DNA of 64,000 nt from AP-15 sp963781215 (GCA_963781215.1 CAWAFE010000004.1:3240-67239); one strand, 5' to 3'; shown: positions 38,807-48,457, counted from the stretch's first letter. Program-made: numbers and translations. Notes: generated by a model from the sequence alone, not told the origin.

Positions 38807-39664
38807 ATGCTCGAATCGGCGCGGTGTTGGAAGATTTGCCGCACGTGGGTTCTCTCTCTGGCCTTGGCCGCCTTGGCGCTCGGTGGCTGCGAGCCGTTTC
38901 CGTTCCACCTCGATCCTCTTAGCGTCAACGGTCGTGACGGCGGCGGGTCGCCGCCGAGCTACGACTCGCTGATGCGGATCGGCGAGGCAGCGCGAGCCGG
39001 CGGGGATTACCCCAATGCCGTCAGCGTCTTTCGGCGGGCCGCCGAGATCGCGACGACGCAGCCCGCGCCGTTTGTCGAGATCGGCAATACGCTGCTGCTT
39101 ACGGGTGCCGTCGACGAAGCGATCATCGCCTACAACTCGGCGCTGGCGCGCGACGGCTCCGACACCGCGGCCCAGCTGGGGCTCGCCAAGGCGTATCTCA
39201 GAACCGGCCGTCCCGAGCTCGCGTTGGAACCGCTCTCCAAGGCGATCGCGGAGCACCCGGATGACCCGAAGCTGCTGCTCGTGCTCGGGGTCGCCAATGA
39301 CCAGACGGGCCGGCACAACATGGCGCAAGGCTGCTACCGGCGAGGCCTCGATCACGCGCCGGGCGATTCGGCGCTGACCACCAATCTCGCCCTGTCGTTG
39401 GCGCTGAGCGGGGATTACGTCTCGGCGGTCGCGATGTTGCAGCCGATCGCGATGGGGCCGAGCGGGTCTGCGCGCGCGCGGCAAAACCTGGCATTGATCT
39501 ACGGTCTGAATGGGAACGTCGCGGAAGCGACCCGGCTGAGCCGGATCGACCTCGACGAGACCGCGGTGGCGCACAACCTTGCTTACTACCAGACGTTACG
39601 CCAGCTCTCGCCCGAGGCCCGCAACCGGGCGATATTGTCGGTCGGCGCGGCGAGGTCCTCGTGA
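38807..39664 (+). CDS. tadD: Tad pilus TPR lipoprotein TadD
   Basis: A 285-residue lipoprotein with tetratricopeptide repeats, matching TadD, the Flp-pilus accessory protein thought to help assemble the secretin. The N-terminus has a signal ending LALGGC (lipidated Cys near residue 28). TPR units follow, such as FVEIGNTLLLTGAVDEAI, AQLGLAKAYLRTGRPELAL and TNLALSLALSGDYVSAV. It is convergent with the minus-strand pilus genes, six bases from the end of tadC. It is on its own promoter, separated from alaS by 175 bases. Confidence 0.88.
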   Translation: MLESARCWKICRTWVLSLALAALALGGCEPFPFHLDPLSVNGRDGGGSPPSYDSLMRIGEAARAGGDYPNAVSVFRRAAEIATTQPAPFVEIGNTLLLTGAVDEAIIAYNSALARDGSDTAAQLGLAKAYLRTGRPELALEPLSKAIAEHPDDPKLLLVLGVANDQTGRHNMAQGCYRRGLDHAPGDSALTTNLALSLALSGDYVSAVAMLQPIAMGPSGSARARQNLALIYGLNGNVAEATRLSRIDLDETAVAHNLAYYQTLRQLSPEARNRAILSVGAARSS

Positions 39665-39670
39665 TCGCGG

Positions 39671-40655
39671 TCAGTGTTTGGCAAAGGTGTCCATAATGTT
39701 GATCGCCGCCGGGCCGAGCAGGACGATGAACAGGGTCGGCAGAATAAATACGATCATCGGTACTGTCAGCAAGGCCGGCAACCGCGCCGCTTTCTCCTCG
39801 GCGCGAGTCATGCGCATCCCGCGCATCTCGGATGCAAGAACCCGCAGAGACTGCGCCAAGGGGGTGCCGAACTTGGCGGTCTGCAAAAGCGTGTTGACCA
39901 CAGCCCGGATTTCCTCGCAGGTCGAGCGATTGTTCAGGTTGTCGAACGCCAGACGCCGATCGGGCAGAAAGGTCAGCTCCGCCGCGGTGATGGCGAATTC
40001 TTCGGCCAGCTCTGGCCAACTATTCCCGAGCTCCCGCGAGACGCGGACCAAGGTCGCATCGAGGCTCAGTCCGGCCTCCGAGCAGATGACCATCAGATCG
40101 AGCCCGTCCGGCAGCGCCAGCTGCAGCTGCTTGGCCCGTTTGTCCGCGGCATTCTTGAGGTAGAGCTTGGGCGCGTAAAAGCCGAACAGTATTGCAATCA
40201 GCGGCGGCAGAAACCGCAGCTCCGGGCGGATCGGCACCAGCGGCATTACATAGGTGTTGACGATCGCCGCGATGCCGAACAGGGATGGCAGGCATACCCG
40301 CGCGAAGAGGTAGCCGATCATTGCGTCCTGCGATCTGAACCCGGCCCGGGTGAGGATGCCGCGGGCTTCGTTGGCATGCTTCGAGCGCAGCAGATTGAGG
40401 CGGGTCACCGCCTCGCGCATCAAGCCGGCGGGGCTCGTACGCTGCGCGGCGCGACGGCCGCGCGAGCGCCGTCTGTCGCAATCCTTCCTTGCGCTCGACG
40501 ATTTCCTCGAGCCGTCGCTCGAAGGCGCTGCGGCCACGCAGTGCCTGCCATAGCGCGAGAAGAGTGACCAGCATCGCCAAGGCGGCGAGCACCGTGATGG
40601 CGTCGTCGAGGCTGACGCCGCCGGGTAGCCAGTCAGCAAGCCGGGCGCCTTTCAT
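39671..40655 (-). CDS. tadC: Tad pilus membrane platform protein TadC, frameshifted
   Basis: TadC is one of two GspF-like inner-membrane platform proteins of the Tad pilus. The start at 40655 (MKGARLADWLPGG) overlaps tadB by four bases and gives the first membrane segment (ITVLAALAMLVTLLALW). Around 40440-40465 an extra base shifts the frame; the second frame reads SPAGLMREAVTRLNLLRS, GFRSQDAMIGYLFARVC, then the GspF-like LPDGLDLMVICSEAGLSLD motif and GTPLAQSLRVLASEMR, ending after two membrane segments. Correction gives a full ~327-residue protein. Confidence 0.88.
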
Positions 40656-41647
40656 ATCTCGAACTTTGCCATCTTGTTCATCAGCATGATCCCGGTTCCG
40701 AGCATCCCCAATGCCAGACCGTCCAATATATAGCCGCGCAGATCCGAAAGGAGCGGGGCCAGATAGGCGGGCGAGGTCACCATCAGCAGCAATATGACCA
40801 GCACCGGAAGCCCGCCAAGGATCGCTGTCGTGGCACGGGTCTCGCTGGCCATGGCACGAACTTTTGCCCGCATCTGCCGGCGTCGCCGCAGCACCTCGGA
40901 AAGGTTGCCGAGGGTTTCGGCGAGGTTGCCGCCGGTTTCGCGCTGCACGCTCAGGGCAATGATAAAAAAGCGAAATTCCGGCGTGTCGATACGCCCGGAA
41001 ATCTCCCAGAGCAGGCTCTCCAGATCGCGCCCGAGGCGCATGCCGTTCTCGACGAGACGCAACTCACTGCCGACCGGATCGGCGATTTCATGGCCCGCCC
41101 CGATGATCGCCTCGCTGATCGGCAGGCCCGAGCGCAACGCCCGAACCATCAGATCGATGGCTTCGGGAAAGAGCGCGATAAACGCGGCGACGCGACGCTT
41201 GCCCATGCGCCCGACGATCAGATGCGGCAGCGCGATCCCGACCAGCAGCCCGATCAGCAGGCTGGGAACGAGCCCAATCGGCGCCAGGGCGGCGAGCGCG
41301 ATGGTCGCCATTGCGGACACGACGAGAATCGTGATCGCGTATTGACCGATACTGATGACCCGACCGGTCCGCGCGAGCCGGGCGGAAAGGATCTCGCGGC
41401 GCGGCAGCCAGCGGTGGGCGACGCGGTCGATCTTTGGCGTGGCGCTCGCCCGCCGCGACAGCGAGCGTTCGGCGGCGGCGGCGGCAGGAGCGCCGGTTGC
41501 CCGACCGCGCACGGCATCCAATCGCCGCCGGCGGCGCCGACGCTCGGCGCCGCCGGTCAGCGCAAAGGCTACCGTGCCGAACAGCAGAGCGACGGCGAGC
41601 GCCGACAAGGCAGCGAGCCCGGTCATGGCGTCGAGGGGAATATTCAT
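40652..41647 (-). CDS. tadB: Tad pilus membrane platform protein TadB
   Basis: The second GspF-like platform protein, 331 residues. It has an N-terminal membrane segment, an Arg-rich linker, two central segments (IGQYAITILVVSAMATI and LVPSLLIGLLVGIALP) and the conserved LFPEAIDLMVRALRSGLPISE motif near residue 157, followed by RRRRQMRAKVRAMASE and two C-terminal segments. ATG 41647 is typical. It overlaps tadC. The gap of about 307 bases from cpaF is larger than elsewhere in the locus and contains repeats. Confidence 0.92.
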   Translation of the reverse strand: MNIPLDAMTGLAALSALAVALLFGTVAFALTGGAERRRRRRRLDAVRGRATGAPAAAAAERSLSRRASATPKIDRVAHRWLPRREILSARLARTGRVISIGQYAITILVVSAMATIALAALAPIGLVPSLLIGLLVGIALPHLIVGRMGKRRVAAFIALFPEAIDLMVRALRSGLPISEAIIGAGHEIADPVGSELRLVENGMRLGRDLESLLWEISGRIDTPEFRFFIIALSVQRETGGNLAETLGNLSEVLRRRRQMRAKVRAMASETRATTAILGGLPVLVILLLMVTSPAYLAPLLSDLRGYILDGLALGMLGTGIMLMNKMAKFEI

Positions 41648-41824
41648 CTCTCAAAACCCGACCCGAGACGCGCGGCTTCGATAGGCTTTCGCCAGCCACG
41701 CGGCGGTGCGACCAAGCCAGCCCGGAACGATAACGGGGTTCGGCCGGCGCGCGGTTTGCGGGCCCGTCCATGCCCCGGCGCGCGCCTCACCATCAGGTAC
41801 ATATCGATGGCATCCAGCAAAAGA

Positions 41825-41870
41825 CCTCATCCTGAGGAAGCCGCACACGGTCCGGCCCCTGCTTGGCCGG
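41825..41870. repeat. Palindromic repeats in the cpaF-tadB gap
   Basis: Within the 307-base interval 41648-41954, CCTCA-TCC-TGAGG at 41825-41837 is a small hairpin identical to a core found in many Rhodospirillales intergenic repeats, followed by CCGGCC (41852-41857) and GGCCGG (41865-41870). No T-run or gene is seen. The element may stabilise the upstream message or mark an insertion. Confidence 0.5.
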
Positions 41871-41954
41871 AAGCCGGGCGCCGGCGGCAACCATTCGAGC
41901 GCCTAAAGTCCTGGATTCCACGCTCGCCACAACAGCTCACTCGGCTTCGGGTAG

Positions 41955-43619
41955 TCAGATGATCTCGAGCAGCGGCCGGTCGAGCCCGTAATATTGGGCG
42001 CGCGGCAAGAAATACGGTCGAACCCCGCTCGATTTGAAGACGCCGCGCAATCTGCCGTCCACCGTTTCGCCCTCGTACTGGAAGGTGAACAGCTCCTGCG
42101 TGGTAATGATGTCGCCTTCCATCCCGACGACCTCCATCACCTCCGTCACCCGGCGCACGCCGTCGCGCATTCGATTGATTTGCAGGATCAGATTGACAGC
42201 GGCGGCGATCTGGGTGCGCACCGCGCGAGAAGGCAGGTTGATGCCGGTCATGCCCACCATGTTTTCGAGCCGGGTCAGCGCCTCGCGCGGCCGGTTCGCG
42301 TGGATCGTGCTCATCGAGCCGTCGTGGCCGGTGTTCATCGCCTGCAGCACGTCGAGCGCCTCGGCGCCGCGGATCTCGCCGAGGATGATGCGGTCGGGCC
42401 GCATTCTGAGGGCGTTGCGCAACAGGTCGCGCATCGTCACCTCGCCGCTGCCCTCGAGGTTCGGCGAGCGAGTCTCCAGCCTCACGACATGCGGCTGCTG
42501 CAATTGCAGCTCGGCCGCGTCCTCGATCGTCACCGTCCGCTCGGTCGGATCGATCAGCCGCGACAGGGCGTTCAACATCGTCGTCTTGCCCGAGCCGGTG
42601 CCGCCGGAAATCAGAATGTTGAGGCGACAGCGGGCGGCGATCTTCAACAGAGTCGACATCTCAGACGAGATGTTGGCCTGCTGCGACATCGTATCGAGGG
42701 TAATGGTCTTCTTCGAGAACTTGCGGATCGAGATGGTCGGGCCGTCGATCGCGAGCGGCGGAATGATGATGTTGACGCGGCTGCCGTCCATCAGCCGCGC
42801 GTCGACCAGCGGCTGCGATTCGTCGATCCGGCGGCCGATCCGGGTCACGATCTTGGTCGCCACATTCATGACGTGCTGATCGTCGCGAAACCGGACATCG
42901 GTCAAATCGAGCTTGCCGCGCCGCTCGACATAGACCTGCTTGGCCCCGTTGACCATGATGTCGGTCACGCTCTCGTCGTCCATCAGCGGCTCGAGCGGCC
43001 CGAGGCCGAGCATATCGGCGATCAGCGCTTGGACGAGCTCGCGCTGCTCGACAAAGTTGAGCTGAATCTTGTTTTCGGTCAGGAGATCCTTGACCCAGGT
43101 GGCGAGCTGAGTCTCGAATGTGGCGCGCGGCATGTCGGCCGCAGCCGCGACATCCATGTGTTCGAGGACAAGCGGCTGGATCTGGGCCTTCGCGGCCTCG
43201 ACCACCGCGCGGTTCGATGTACGACGGGGCGAGGCCGGATCGGTTTCGGGTTCTTGCGTCGTCGGCGCGAGCAGGGCCTCGATCAGCGCCGTCACCAGAT
43301 CGCGACGGTCGAGCGGGCCGGCGTCGATGCCGTGCCGCGGCAGATAGGCCTGCACGGCCGTATCGACGATCTTGGCGAGCTCGCCGCGGCTGAGGATGCT
43401 TCTGCGTTCGGGGCGGACCTCCGCGCTCAAGCGCGCGAGGATCTGCTCGCGGGCGGCGAGCAGACGGTCCTCGCGAGAAGCGTCCGGAGTCGGTGCGGCC
43501 TGGACCGCCGCCGGCATGGGAACGGGAGCTACCGTCGGCGCGGCGCGGCGCGCCGAGACCACCGCGATGCGCGCATCGAGCGTGGTCTCGGTCTCTGGGC
43601 GTTTGAACAGGCCTACCAT
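41955..43619 (-). CDS. cpaF: Tad pilus assembly ATPase CpaF/TadA
   Basis: The pilus motor ATPase, 554 residues. Walker A is SGGTGSGKTTMLN near residues 335-345, with the Asp box region and RIILGEIRGAEALD as Walker B. The family-specific N-terminal domain holds LLTENKIQLNFVEQRELVQ and IMVNGAKQVYVERRGKL. ATG 43619 overlaps the end of cpaE by seven bases. It powers both extension and retraction in Tad systems. Confidence 0.96.
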   Translation of the reverse strand: MVGLFKRPETETTLDARIAVVSARRAAPTVAPVPMPAAVQAAPTPDASREDRLLAAREQILARLSAEVRPERRSILSRGELAKIVDTAVQAYLPRHGIDAGPLDRRDLVTALIEALLAPTTQEPETDPASPRRTSNRAVVEAAKAQIQPLVLEHMDVAAAADMPRATFETQLATWVKDLLTENKIQLNFVEQRELVQALIADMLGLGPLEPLMDDESVTDIMVNGAKQVYVERRGKLDLTDVRFRDDQHVMNVATKIVTRIGRRIDESQPLVDARLMDGSRVNIIIPPLAIDGPTISIRKFSKKTITLDTMSQQANISSEMSTLLKIAARCRLNILISGGTGSGKTTMLNALSRLIDPTERTVTIEDAAELQLQQPHVVRLETRSPNLEGSGEVTMRDLLRNALRMRPDRIILGEIRGAEALDVLQAMNTGHDGSMSTIHANRPREALTRLENMVGMTGINLPSRAVRTQIAAAVNLILQINRMRDGVRRVTEVMEVVGMEGDIITTQELFTFQYEGETVDGRLRGVFKSSGVRPYFLPRAQYYGLDRPLLEII

Positions 43620-44818
43620 AACGATGGCAGCGTGAACAAACGTCGCTTTGGCGCCGCCTGCGCCGGGCCGGCGAGCATTGCAACGAGCTGGCGAAGCTCA
43701 CGCACCACCGGGCTGCGCGGCGTCGCGACTGGCAGCGGCTGACCGGCGTTGGCCGCGGCGCCGGCTGATTTCGGGTCGTAGGACAGGGTGGCGTCGAGCG
43801 CCTTGCCGACGCCCTTCTCGAATTCCGCCTTGCCGATCAGCGCCCGTTCCGCAGCGGCGCCGGCCTCGACCAGCCACAGCCGGACCTGCGGCGCCTGCTC
43901 CCGGATCAGGCCTTGCAGGCGGATCGTGTCGCGCAGGCCGGCGAGACTGCGCTCGCAAACCACGACGACATGGGTCGCCGCGGCAAGCACCACGCGCTGC
44001 ATCGGGTTGGCGCCGCGCGGCAGGTCGACGACGACCTGCGCGAACTTGCGGCGCAGCTCGTAGAGCAGCATGTCGATCGCCCCGGCGTCGATGGCCATAT
44101 GCTGAGCCGCCGAAGCCTCGGCCGCCAGCACCCGCAGGTTCTCGCTGAGCTTGATCATCGCCCGCTCGATGAAAAGGCTGTCGATTCGCGAGGGCTGCTC
44201 CAGCGCCTCGCACAACCCGCTGCCGGGATCGGTGTCGAGCTTCAGCGCGACGGTGCCGAAATGAAGGTCGAGATCGACCAGTGCGGTCCGCTGCGCGCGC
44301 TCCTCGGCCAGAAGCCAGGCGCAGGAGACCGCGGTTGTCGTGGCGCCGACCCCGCCGCGGCTGCCGATGAACACGGTAACCGGCCCGAGCCCGCCTTCGG
44401 CTCCCGCGGTCGCGTCGTGCGGTCGCGCCTCCAAGGCGGTGGCCAGCGCTTCGCGGGTCGGTGGCTTGACCAGATAGTCGCTGGCTCCCGCCGACAGCAG
44501 GTCGCGGAACAGGCCGACATCGTTGACGGCCCCGAGCGCCACGAGCTTGAGCTCGGCGCCGCCGATGGCGCGCGCCGCGCCGATCTCGGCAATCGGCGCG
44601 ACCGATTCCGACAAATCGATGATCAGCACGCGGGGCGCCGCCCCCCCGCGGATGCGGCGCAGGGCGGCATCGAGCGTGTCGGTGACGGTCAGCTCGTCGT
44701 CGAGCTGCAGCTCTCGAATGACCCCTTGGAGCCGATCCGAGGTCCCCTGATCCTGTAGGACGGCGATCACCCCGTCGCGATCGAGGTCGGCTGTGGCCGA
44801 CGCGCGCGCGGCTTTCAC
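43613..44818 (-). CDS. cpaE: Tad pilus localisation protein CpaE/TadZ
   Basis: A 401-residue protein with an N-terminal atypical receiver domain (VLIIDLSESVAPIAEIG, then AGASDYLVKPPTREAL) and a C-terminal MinD/ParA-like ATPase with deviant Walker A GSRGGVGATTTAV near residue 142 and VVVDLPRGANPMQ. TadZ places the pilus machine at the cell pole. The GTG start at 44818 shares one base with the cpaD stop; longer open frames upstream run through cpaD in the wrong frame. Confidence 0.92.
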   Translation of the reverse strand: MKAARASATADLDRDGVIAVLQDQGTSDRLQGVIRELQLDDELTVTDTLDAALRRIRGGAAPRVLIIDLSESVAPIAEIGAARAIGGAELKLVALGAVNDVGLFRDLLSAGASDYLVKPPTREALATALEARPHDATAGAEGGLGPVTVFIGSRGGVGATTTAVSCAWLLAEERAQRTALVDLDLHFGTVALKLDTDPGSGLCEALEQPSRIDSLFIERAMIKLSENLRVLAAEASAAQHMAIDAGAIDMLLYELRRKFAQVVVDLPRGANPMQRVVLAAATHVVVVCERSLAGLRDTIRLQGLIREQAPQVRLWLVEAGAAAERALIGKAEFEKGVGKALDATLSYDPKSAGAAANAGQPLPVATPRSPVVRELRQLVAMLAGPAQAAPKRRLFTLPSLW

Positions 44819-45495
44819 TATTGGCCTCCGGCAGGCGTAGGCGCGACGCCCTCGCTGCCGCCGCCGGACTGGATCGGGCCGAGCGCGGCCCCCTCCGGCA
44901 GCTTGACCTTGTCCTGCAGATAGCGGTCGACGGCATTCGCCGCGGGCATCGCGTCGGCGTAGGCGAGGGGGCGGCCGCTGACGAGGTCGCCGGGACTCGC
45001 CGCCATCAGCCCGAGATTGCTCGCATTGGCGCAGCCGAAATTGCTCGACGGCGCGTTGCTGAAGTCGGTGGCGGGCGACTTGCTCCAATTCGGGCAGGCC
45101 GGCAAGGTTACCGTGTAGCGGCCGACCTCGACGATCGCGCGGTTGGAAGGCATGCCGTCGAGTGCCCGGGTCTGGGCGACGATGCCGTAGCGCAACAGCT
45201 CGCCCGCGACCGCGGCGGCGCGGCGCTGCGCCAGGCCGGGGCTGCCGGATGCGGCAACCGCGACACGGTCGGCGGGCAGGATGGCCCCGCTCGAGACCAA
45301 CCGATCGAGCCGCCCGGCCTCGCGCTGGGACAGGCGGTCCGACCCGGCGGCGAAGGCGAGCTGGATCTCGCTCCGGGCGCCGTCGACCTCGAGCTGGTTC
45401 GGGGCTTCGCTGCGACTGTACTCGGCCGCCCCGGGCACGCAGCCCGCGAGCGCCAGCATCAGCGCGATCGTGGTGGGGTAGAGGCGGGTCTGCAT
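44818..45495 (-). CDS. cpaD: Tad pilus lipoprotein CpaD
   Basis: A 225-residue outer-membrane-associated lipoprotein of the Tad apparatus. The signal ends in LALAGC (lipidated Cys near residue 19). The family C-terminal region NFGCANASNLGLMAASPGDLVSGRPL (partly quoted) is clear, as is the central QREAGRLDRLVSSG. The stop overlaps the cpaE GTG. It starts 15 bases after the cpaC stop. Confidence 0.92.
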   Translation of the reverse strand: MQTRLYPTTIALMLALAGCVPGAAEYSRSEAPNQLEVDGARSEIQLAFAAGSDRLSQREAGRLDRLVSSGAILPADRVAVAASGSPGLAQRRAAAVAGELLRYGIVAQTRALDGMPSNRAIVEVGRYTVTLPACPNWSKSPATDFSNAPSSNFGCANASNLGLMAASPGDLVSGRPLAYADAMPAANAVDRYLQDKVKLPEGAALGPIQSGGGSEGVAPTPAGGQ

Positions 45496-45510
45496 GACGG
45501 TGCTCCTCCC

Positions 45511-46956
45511 TCAATCAAGTTGAAAGCCGGCCGGCCCGATCAGGCCCCGGCCGCCGGCGTTGAGCGGCCCGCGCCTCGGCGCCGGCAGCTGTTGCCGATA
45601 AGTGTCGCCGAACAGCACCTGCTGCGCGTCATGGGGCAAGGTCAGCCCATCGGTCGGCGCGGCCAGCGCGGTCATCGACGGCTTGACCAGATAGGGGGTG
45701 ATGATGATGACGAGCTCGGTTTCGTTGTGCTTGAACCTGTTCGAGCGGAACAGCGCACCGAGGATTGGGATGTCGCCGAGCCACGGCACCTTGGAGAGAT
45801 CTTGCTCCGAGGCATGCTGCAAGAGCCCGGCGAGCGCGAAGCTTTGCCCGCTGCCGAGCTCGACTGTGGTTTCGGCGCGGCGGACGGTCAGCGCGGGGAC
45901 AAGAGTGCCCTCCACCGACACTGCGTTGGAGAAGTCCAACTGGCTGACTTCCGGCCGGACCCTCAGGTTCAAATGGTCGGCGTCGATAATCGTCGGCGTG
46001 AAGGCCAGCTGGACGCCGAATTGTTTGAACTCGATCGTGAATACCGCATTGTTCCCTACCGATCCCGGTTGCGCGACCGGGTATGGAAACTCGCCGCCGG
46101 CGAGAAAGTTCGCGGTCTGGCCCGAGACAGCGGTCAGGTTGGGCTCGGCCAGCACGGTCAAAAACCCTTCGGTCGCCAGCGCCGAAACCGTGGCGTTGAC
46201 GGCCGTTCCGACCGTCTGTCCGATGGTGATGAAGTTTGTCAGCGGTTGCGGATTATTCTGCGTGAGAAAACTCACCTCGCTGCCGAGCTTGCTCCAGTCG
46301 ACGCCGATCTGCTTCAGCACGTTGCGGTCGACTTCGGCAATGCGCACGCGGAGGTTGACCTGGTTCGGGGTGGCGACCGACATACGGTTGATGACCTGCG
46401 CACCCTTGACCTCGCCGGCGATCGAGGTGGCGAGCACCCGCGCCTTTTCCGCCCTTCCGGCATCGGAGACGAGGCCGCTCAGCACAAAATTGCCGTCGAC
46501 CGAGTCGACGGCGATCCGCTCGCCCGGCATCAGCTGCCGCAGCGACTGGCGTAGCCGAGATACTTCGAGCTCGACCCGGACCGGTGCGTTCAGCAGCACC
46601 GCGTCGTTCGAATCGACAGCATAGATCACGGTCTGGCCGGGCCCCTTGGCGCTGACATAGACCAGCTCCGGCGATTTGATCTGCACGTCGGCGACATCGG
46701 GGTTGGCGACAAAGACGGTGCTCGCCGGATGGGATAGGCGGATCAAGGTGCCGCTGCCGATTTCCAGCACGATCGGCGCGCCGTTGGCCGGGATCTGCAC
46801 AGTAGGCCCGGCGCGCGCCGGGCGCGGAGCGGCGGCCGGCGCCGGCCCGGGGTCGGCGGCCGGCGAGCGCGGCGGCTCGGCGGCCTGGGTTGGGGCGACG
46901 AATGGCAATGAAACCATCGTGAGAACGAGACCGATACGCGGCAATGGATGCATCAC
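45511..46956 (-). CDS. cpaC: Tad pilus secretin CpaC/RcpA
   Basis: The outer-membrane secretin through which the pilus exits, 481 residues. A cleavable signal peptide (LVLTMVSLPFVAPTQA) precedes an N-terminal BON/secretin-N region (GSGTLIRLSHPASTVFVANPDVADVQ, partly quoted) and the C-terminal secretin domain with LALLQH-type motifs: SFALAGLLQHASEQDLSKVPWLGDIPILG and ETELVIIITPYLVKP. The ATG overlaps the cpaB stop (ATGA). Confidence 0.95.
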   Translation of the reverse strand: MMHPLPRIGLVLTMVSLPFVAPTQAAEPPRSPAADPGPAPAAAPRPARAGPTVQIPANGAPIVLEIGSGTLIRLSHPASTVFVANPDVADVQIKSPELVYVSAKGPGQTVIYAVDSNDAVLLNAPVRVELEVSRLRQSLRQLMPGERIAVDSVDGNFVLSGLVSDAGRAEKARVLATSIAGEVKGAQVINRMSVATPNQVNLRVRIAEVDRNVLKQIGVDWSKLGSEVSFLTQNNPQPLTNFITIGQTVGTAVNATVSALATEGFLTVLAEPNLTAVSGQTANFLAGGEFPYPVAQPGSVGNNAVFTIEFKQFGVQLAFTPTIIDADHLNLRVRPEVSQLDFSNAVSVEGTLVPALTVRRAETTVELGSGQSFALAGLLQHASEQDLSKVPWLGDIPILGALFRSNRFKHNETELVIIITPYLVKPSMTALAAPTDGLTLPHDAQQVLFGDTYRQQLPAPRRGPLNAGGRGLIGPAGFQLD

Positions 46957-47852
46957 GGACCTCGAGACGCGGATTGCGACTCGATAGTAGTGGCAGATTT
47001 GCCGTTTCCGCGCAATACCGTCACGGTATCATCGGAATGGTTTCGTTGCCCAGCAAACGGCTTCGGCAGTAATCGGCTGACCTCGCTGTCGAGGGTAAAG
47101 GTGCCGGTGCCGGTGCCGTCGGGAGAATCGGCCGCTGCCTGGTCGTTTCCAGAACCGGCCAGAGGCCGCAGGCTCAGCGACAATTTGCCCATTTCGGTGG
47201 CCAGAGCGATGACCTCGCTCTGCTTCGGCGTCACCTCGAAAGTGGCAGTGTGGGCGAGCATCGCATCGCCGCCCTTGGTGTCGAGCTTCTGGTCGATGGC
47301 GATGACCCGCACATCGTGCAGCACCGTCTCGGCCGCCTTGTGCTGGGCCTCCCCGCCAGCCTCTTTTGTCGTCAGCGTATGTTCGACAAGGATGTCGACC
47401 CGGTCGCCGGGAAAGATGAAGCCGGAGATGCCCGAGGTCGCGGTGACCGGGACCGACACGGCGCGCATGCCGGGGTGCAGCACGGCCGCGAGAAACCCGT
47501 GATCGCCGGGCGAGACGATCTTGGCCGCGATGATCGGCTCGCCCGGCACGAACGGCTCGCGAGCGACCGACCCGGCGAAATCCTCCGCCGTCTTGGTGCC
47601 GGAAAGAATGTAGGCGTTGTTGGTCTCGGCCTCGGGCCAGGGTTGCCAGGAGAGGTCGGCGGGTTTCAGGATCTGCCCGCGAGCGATCGCGGACCGGGCG
47701 ACGAGGACCGATTTTTTCGGCGCGACAGGGGCCGGGCGAGGCGCGACCGCGACGATCGCCGCGCGTTGCGCCAGCCAGGAGCGTACCAGCACCGCGGTAC
47801 CGCCGGCCAGGACCAGCGCGATCGCGAAGAGGATCAGAGTGCGTGCCCGCAT
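46953..47852 (-). CDS. cpaB: Tad pilus assembly protein CpaB/RcpC
   Basis: A 299-residue periplasmic protein anchored by one N-terminal membrane segment (LILFAIALVLAGGTAVLV). An SAF domain is visible as VARSAIARGQILKPADL and the RcpC/CpaB domain as MRAVSVPVTATSGISGFIFPGDRVDILVEH (partly quoted). It is thought to modulate secretin or pilin. Six bases separate its start from the cpaA stop. Confidence 0.93.
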   Translation of the reverse strand: MRARTLILFAIALVLAGGTAVLVRSWLAQRAAIVAVAPRPAPVAPKKSVLVARSAIARGQILKPADLSWQPWPEAETNNAYILSGTKTAEDFAGSVAREPFVPGEPIIAAKIVSPGDHGFLAAVLHPGMRAVSVPVTATSGISGFIFPGDRVDILVEHTLTTKEAGGEAQHKAAETVLHDVRVIAIDQKLDTKGGDAMLAHTATFEVTPKQSEVIALATEMGKLSLSLRPLAGSGNDQAAADSPDGTGTGTFTLDSEVSRLLPKPFAGQRNHSDDTVTVLRGNGKSATTIESQSASRGP

Positions 47853-47858
47853 CGCCGT

Positions 47859-48341
47859 TCACCCGAAATTGGGAGGGATCGTCACCAGGAGTGCCGCGGC
47901 TGCGATCGCGACGCCGTACGGAACTGGCGGGCGAGCCGTCGCGCCGCCGCCGCGGGCGGTTCCTAGCTGCATGCCATGGGAGGTCAGCAGCAGCAGCGAC
48001 AAGACTCCGCCAAAGAGCGCCGTCAGGATCAGGAGCGCTGGCACCGCGCCGGCCCCGGCCCAGAGCGCCGCGGCCGAGAGCAGCTTGACATCGCCGCCGC
48101 CGATCAGGCCGCGGGAAAAGAGCAGCGCGCCGGCACAGAACACCGCCGCCGCGCAGGCCACAGCCGTCGCCACCGCAGACGGCGCGAAGGCGGGCTCCGC
48201 CGCCAGCTGCGCCGGCCACAGAATGAGCAACGCCACGATCAGCTGATTGGGAATGACCAGCCGACGGAGATCCTCGACTGCAGCGGTCGCCATCAGGGCG
48301 GCGAAGACGGCCGGGGGCACGAGATGCAGTACCGGCATCAT
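47859..48341 (-). CDS. cpaA: Prepilin peptidase CpaA/TadV
   Basis: A 160-residue integral membrane aspartyl protease that cleaves prepilins. The two catalytic Asp are in VEDLRRLVIPN near residue 23 and GGGDVKL near residue 80, matching the GxGD family. Five to six hydrophobic segments are present. Two ATGs in a row at 48341 and 48338 give MMPVLHLVPPA; longer open frames upstream contain Arg/His-rich sequence unlike the family. A small reading frame ends on this start. Confidence 0.9.
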   Translation of the reverse strand: MMPVLHLVPPAVFAALMATAAVEDLRRLVIPNQLIVALLILWPAQLAAEPAFAPSAVATAVACAAAVFCAGALLFSRGLIGGGDVKLLSAAALWAGAGAVPALLILTALFGGVLSLLLLTSHGMQLGTARGGGATARPPVPYGVAIAAAALLVTIPPNFG

Positions 48342-48457
48342 CGCAGGAGCGCTCGCCCCAACAGCGTGGCCATCGCGAAGATCGCTGCGGTGGCGGCGGC
48401 GGAGTGCGAATACAGCTCCGTCCGGTTCGGCATGATGGGCTTCGACGCGATCTCCAT
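48338..48457 (-). CDS. Possible 39-residue peptide upstream of cpaA
   Basis: A short frame from ATG 48457 to TGA 48338-48340 encodes 39 residues, starting MEIASKPIMPNRTELYSHSA with a following hydrophobic stretch AAATAAIFAMATLLGRALLR. Its stop overlaps the cpaA start (ATGATG) as translationally coupled genes do. It occupies the place where a small Flp pilin gene is usual, but it lacks the pilin cleavage and Glu motif and is shorter than Flp pilins. It may be a small membrane peptide or a chance frame. No strong ribosome site precedes it. Confidence 0.4.
   Translation of the reverse strand: MEIASKPIMPNRTELYSHSAAATAAIFAMATLLGRALLR

Noticed and set aside
44818..45514. 5' extension of cpaE through cpaD
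   Set aside because: The extension is the wrong frame of cpaD; GTG 44818 next to the cpaD stop gives the family start.
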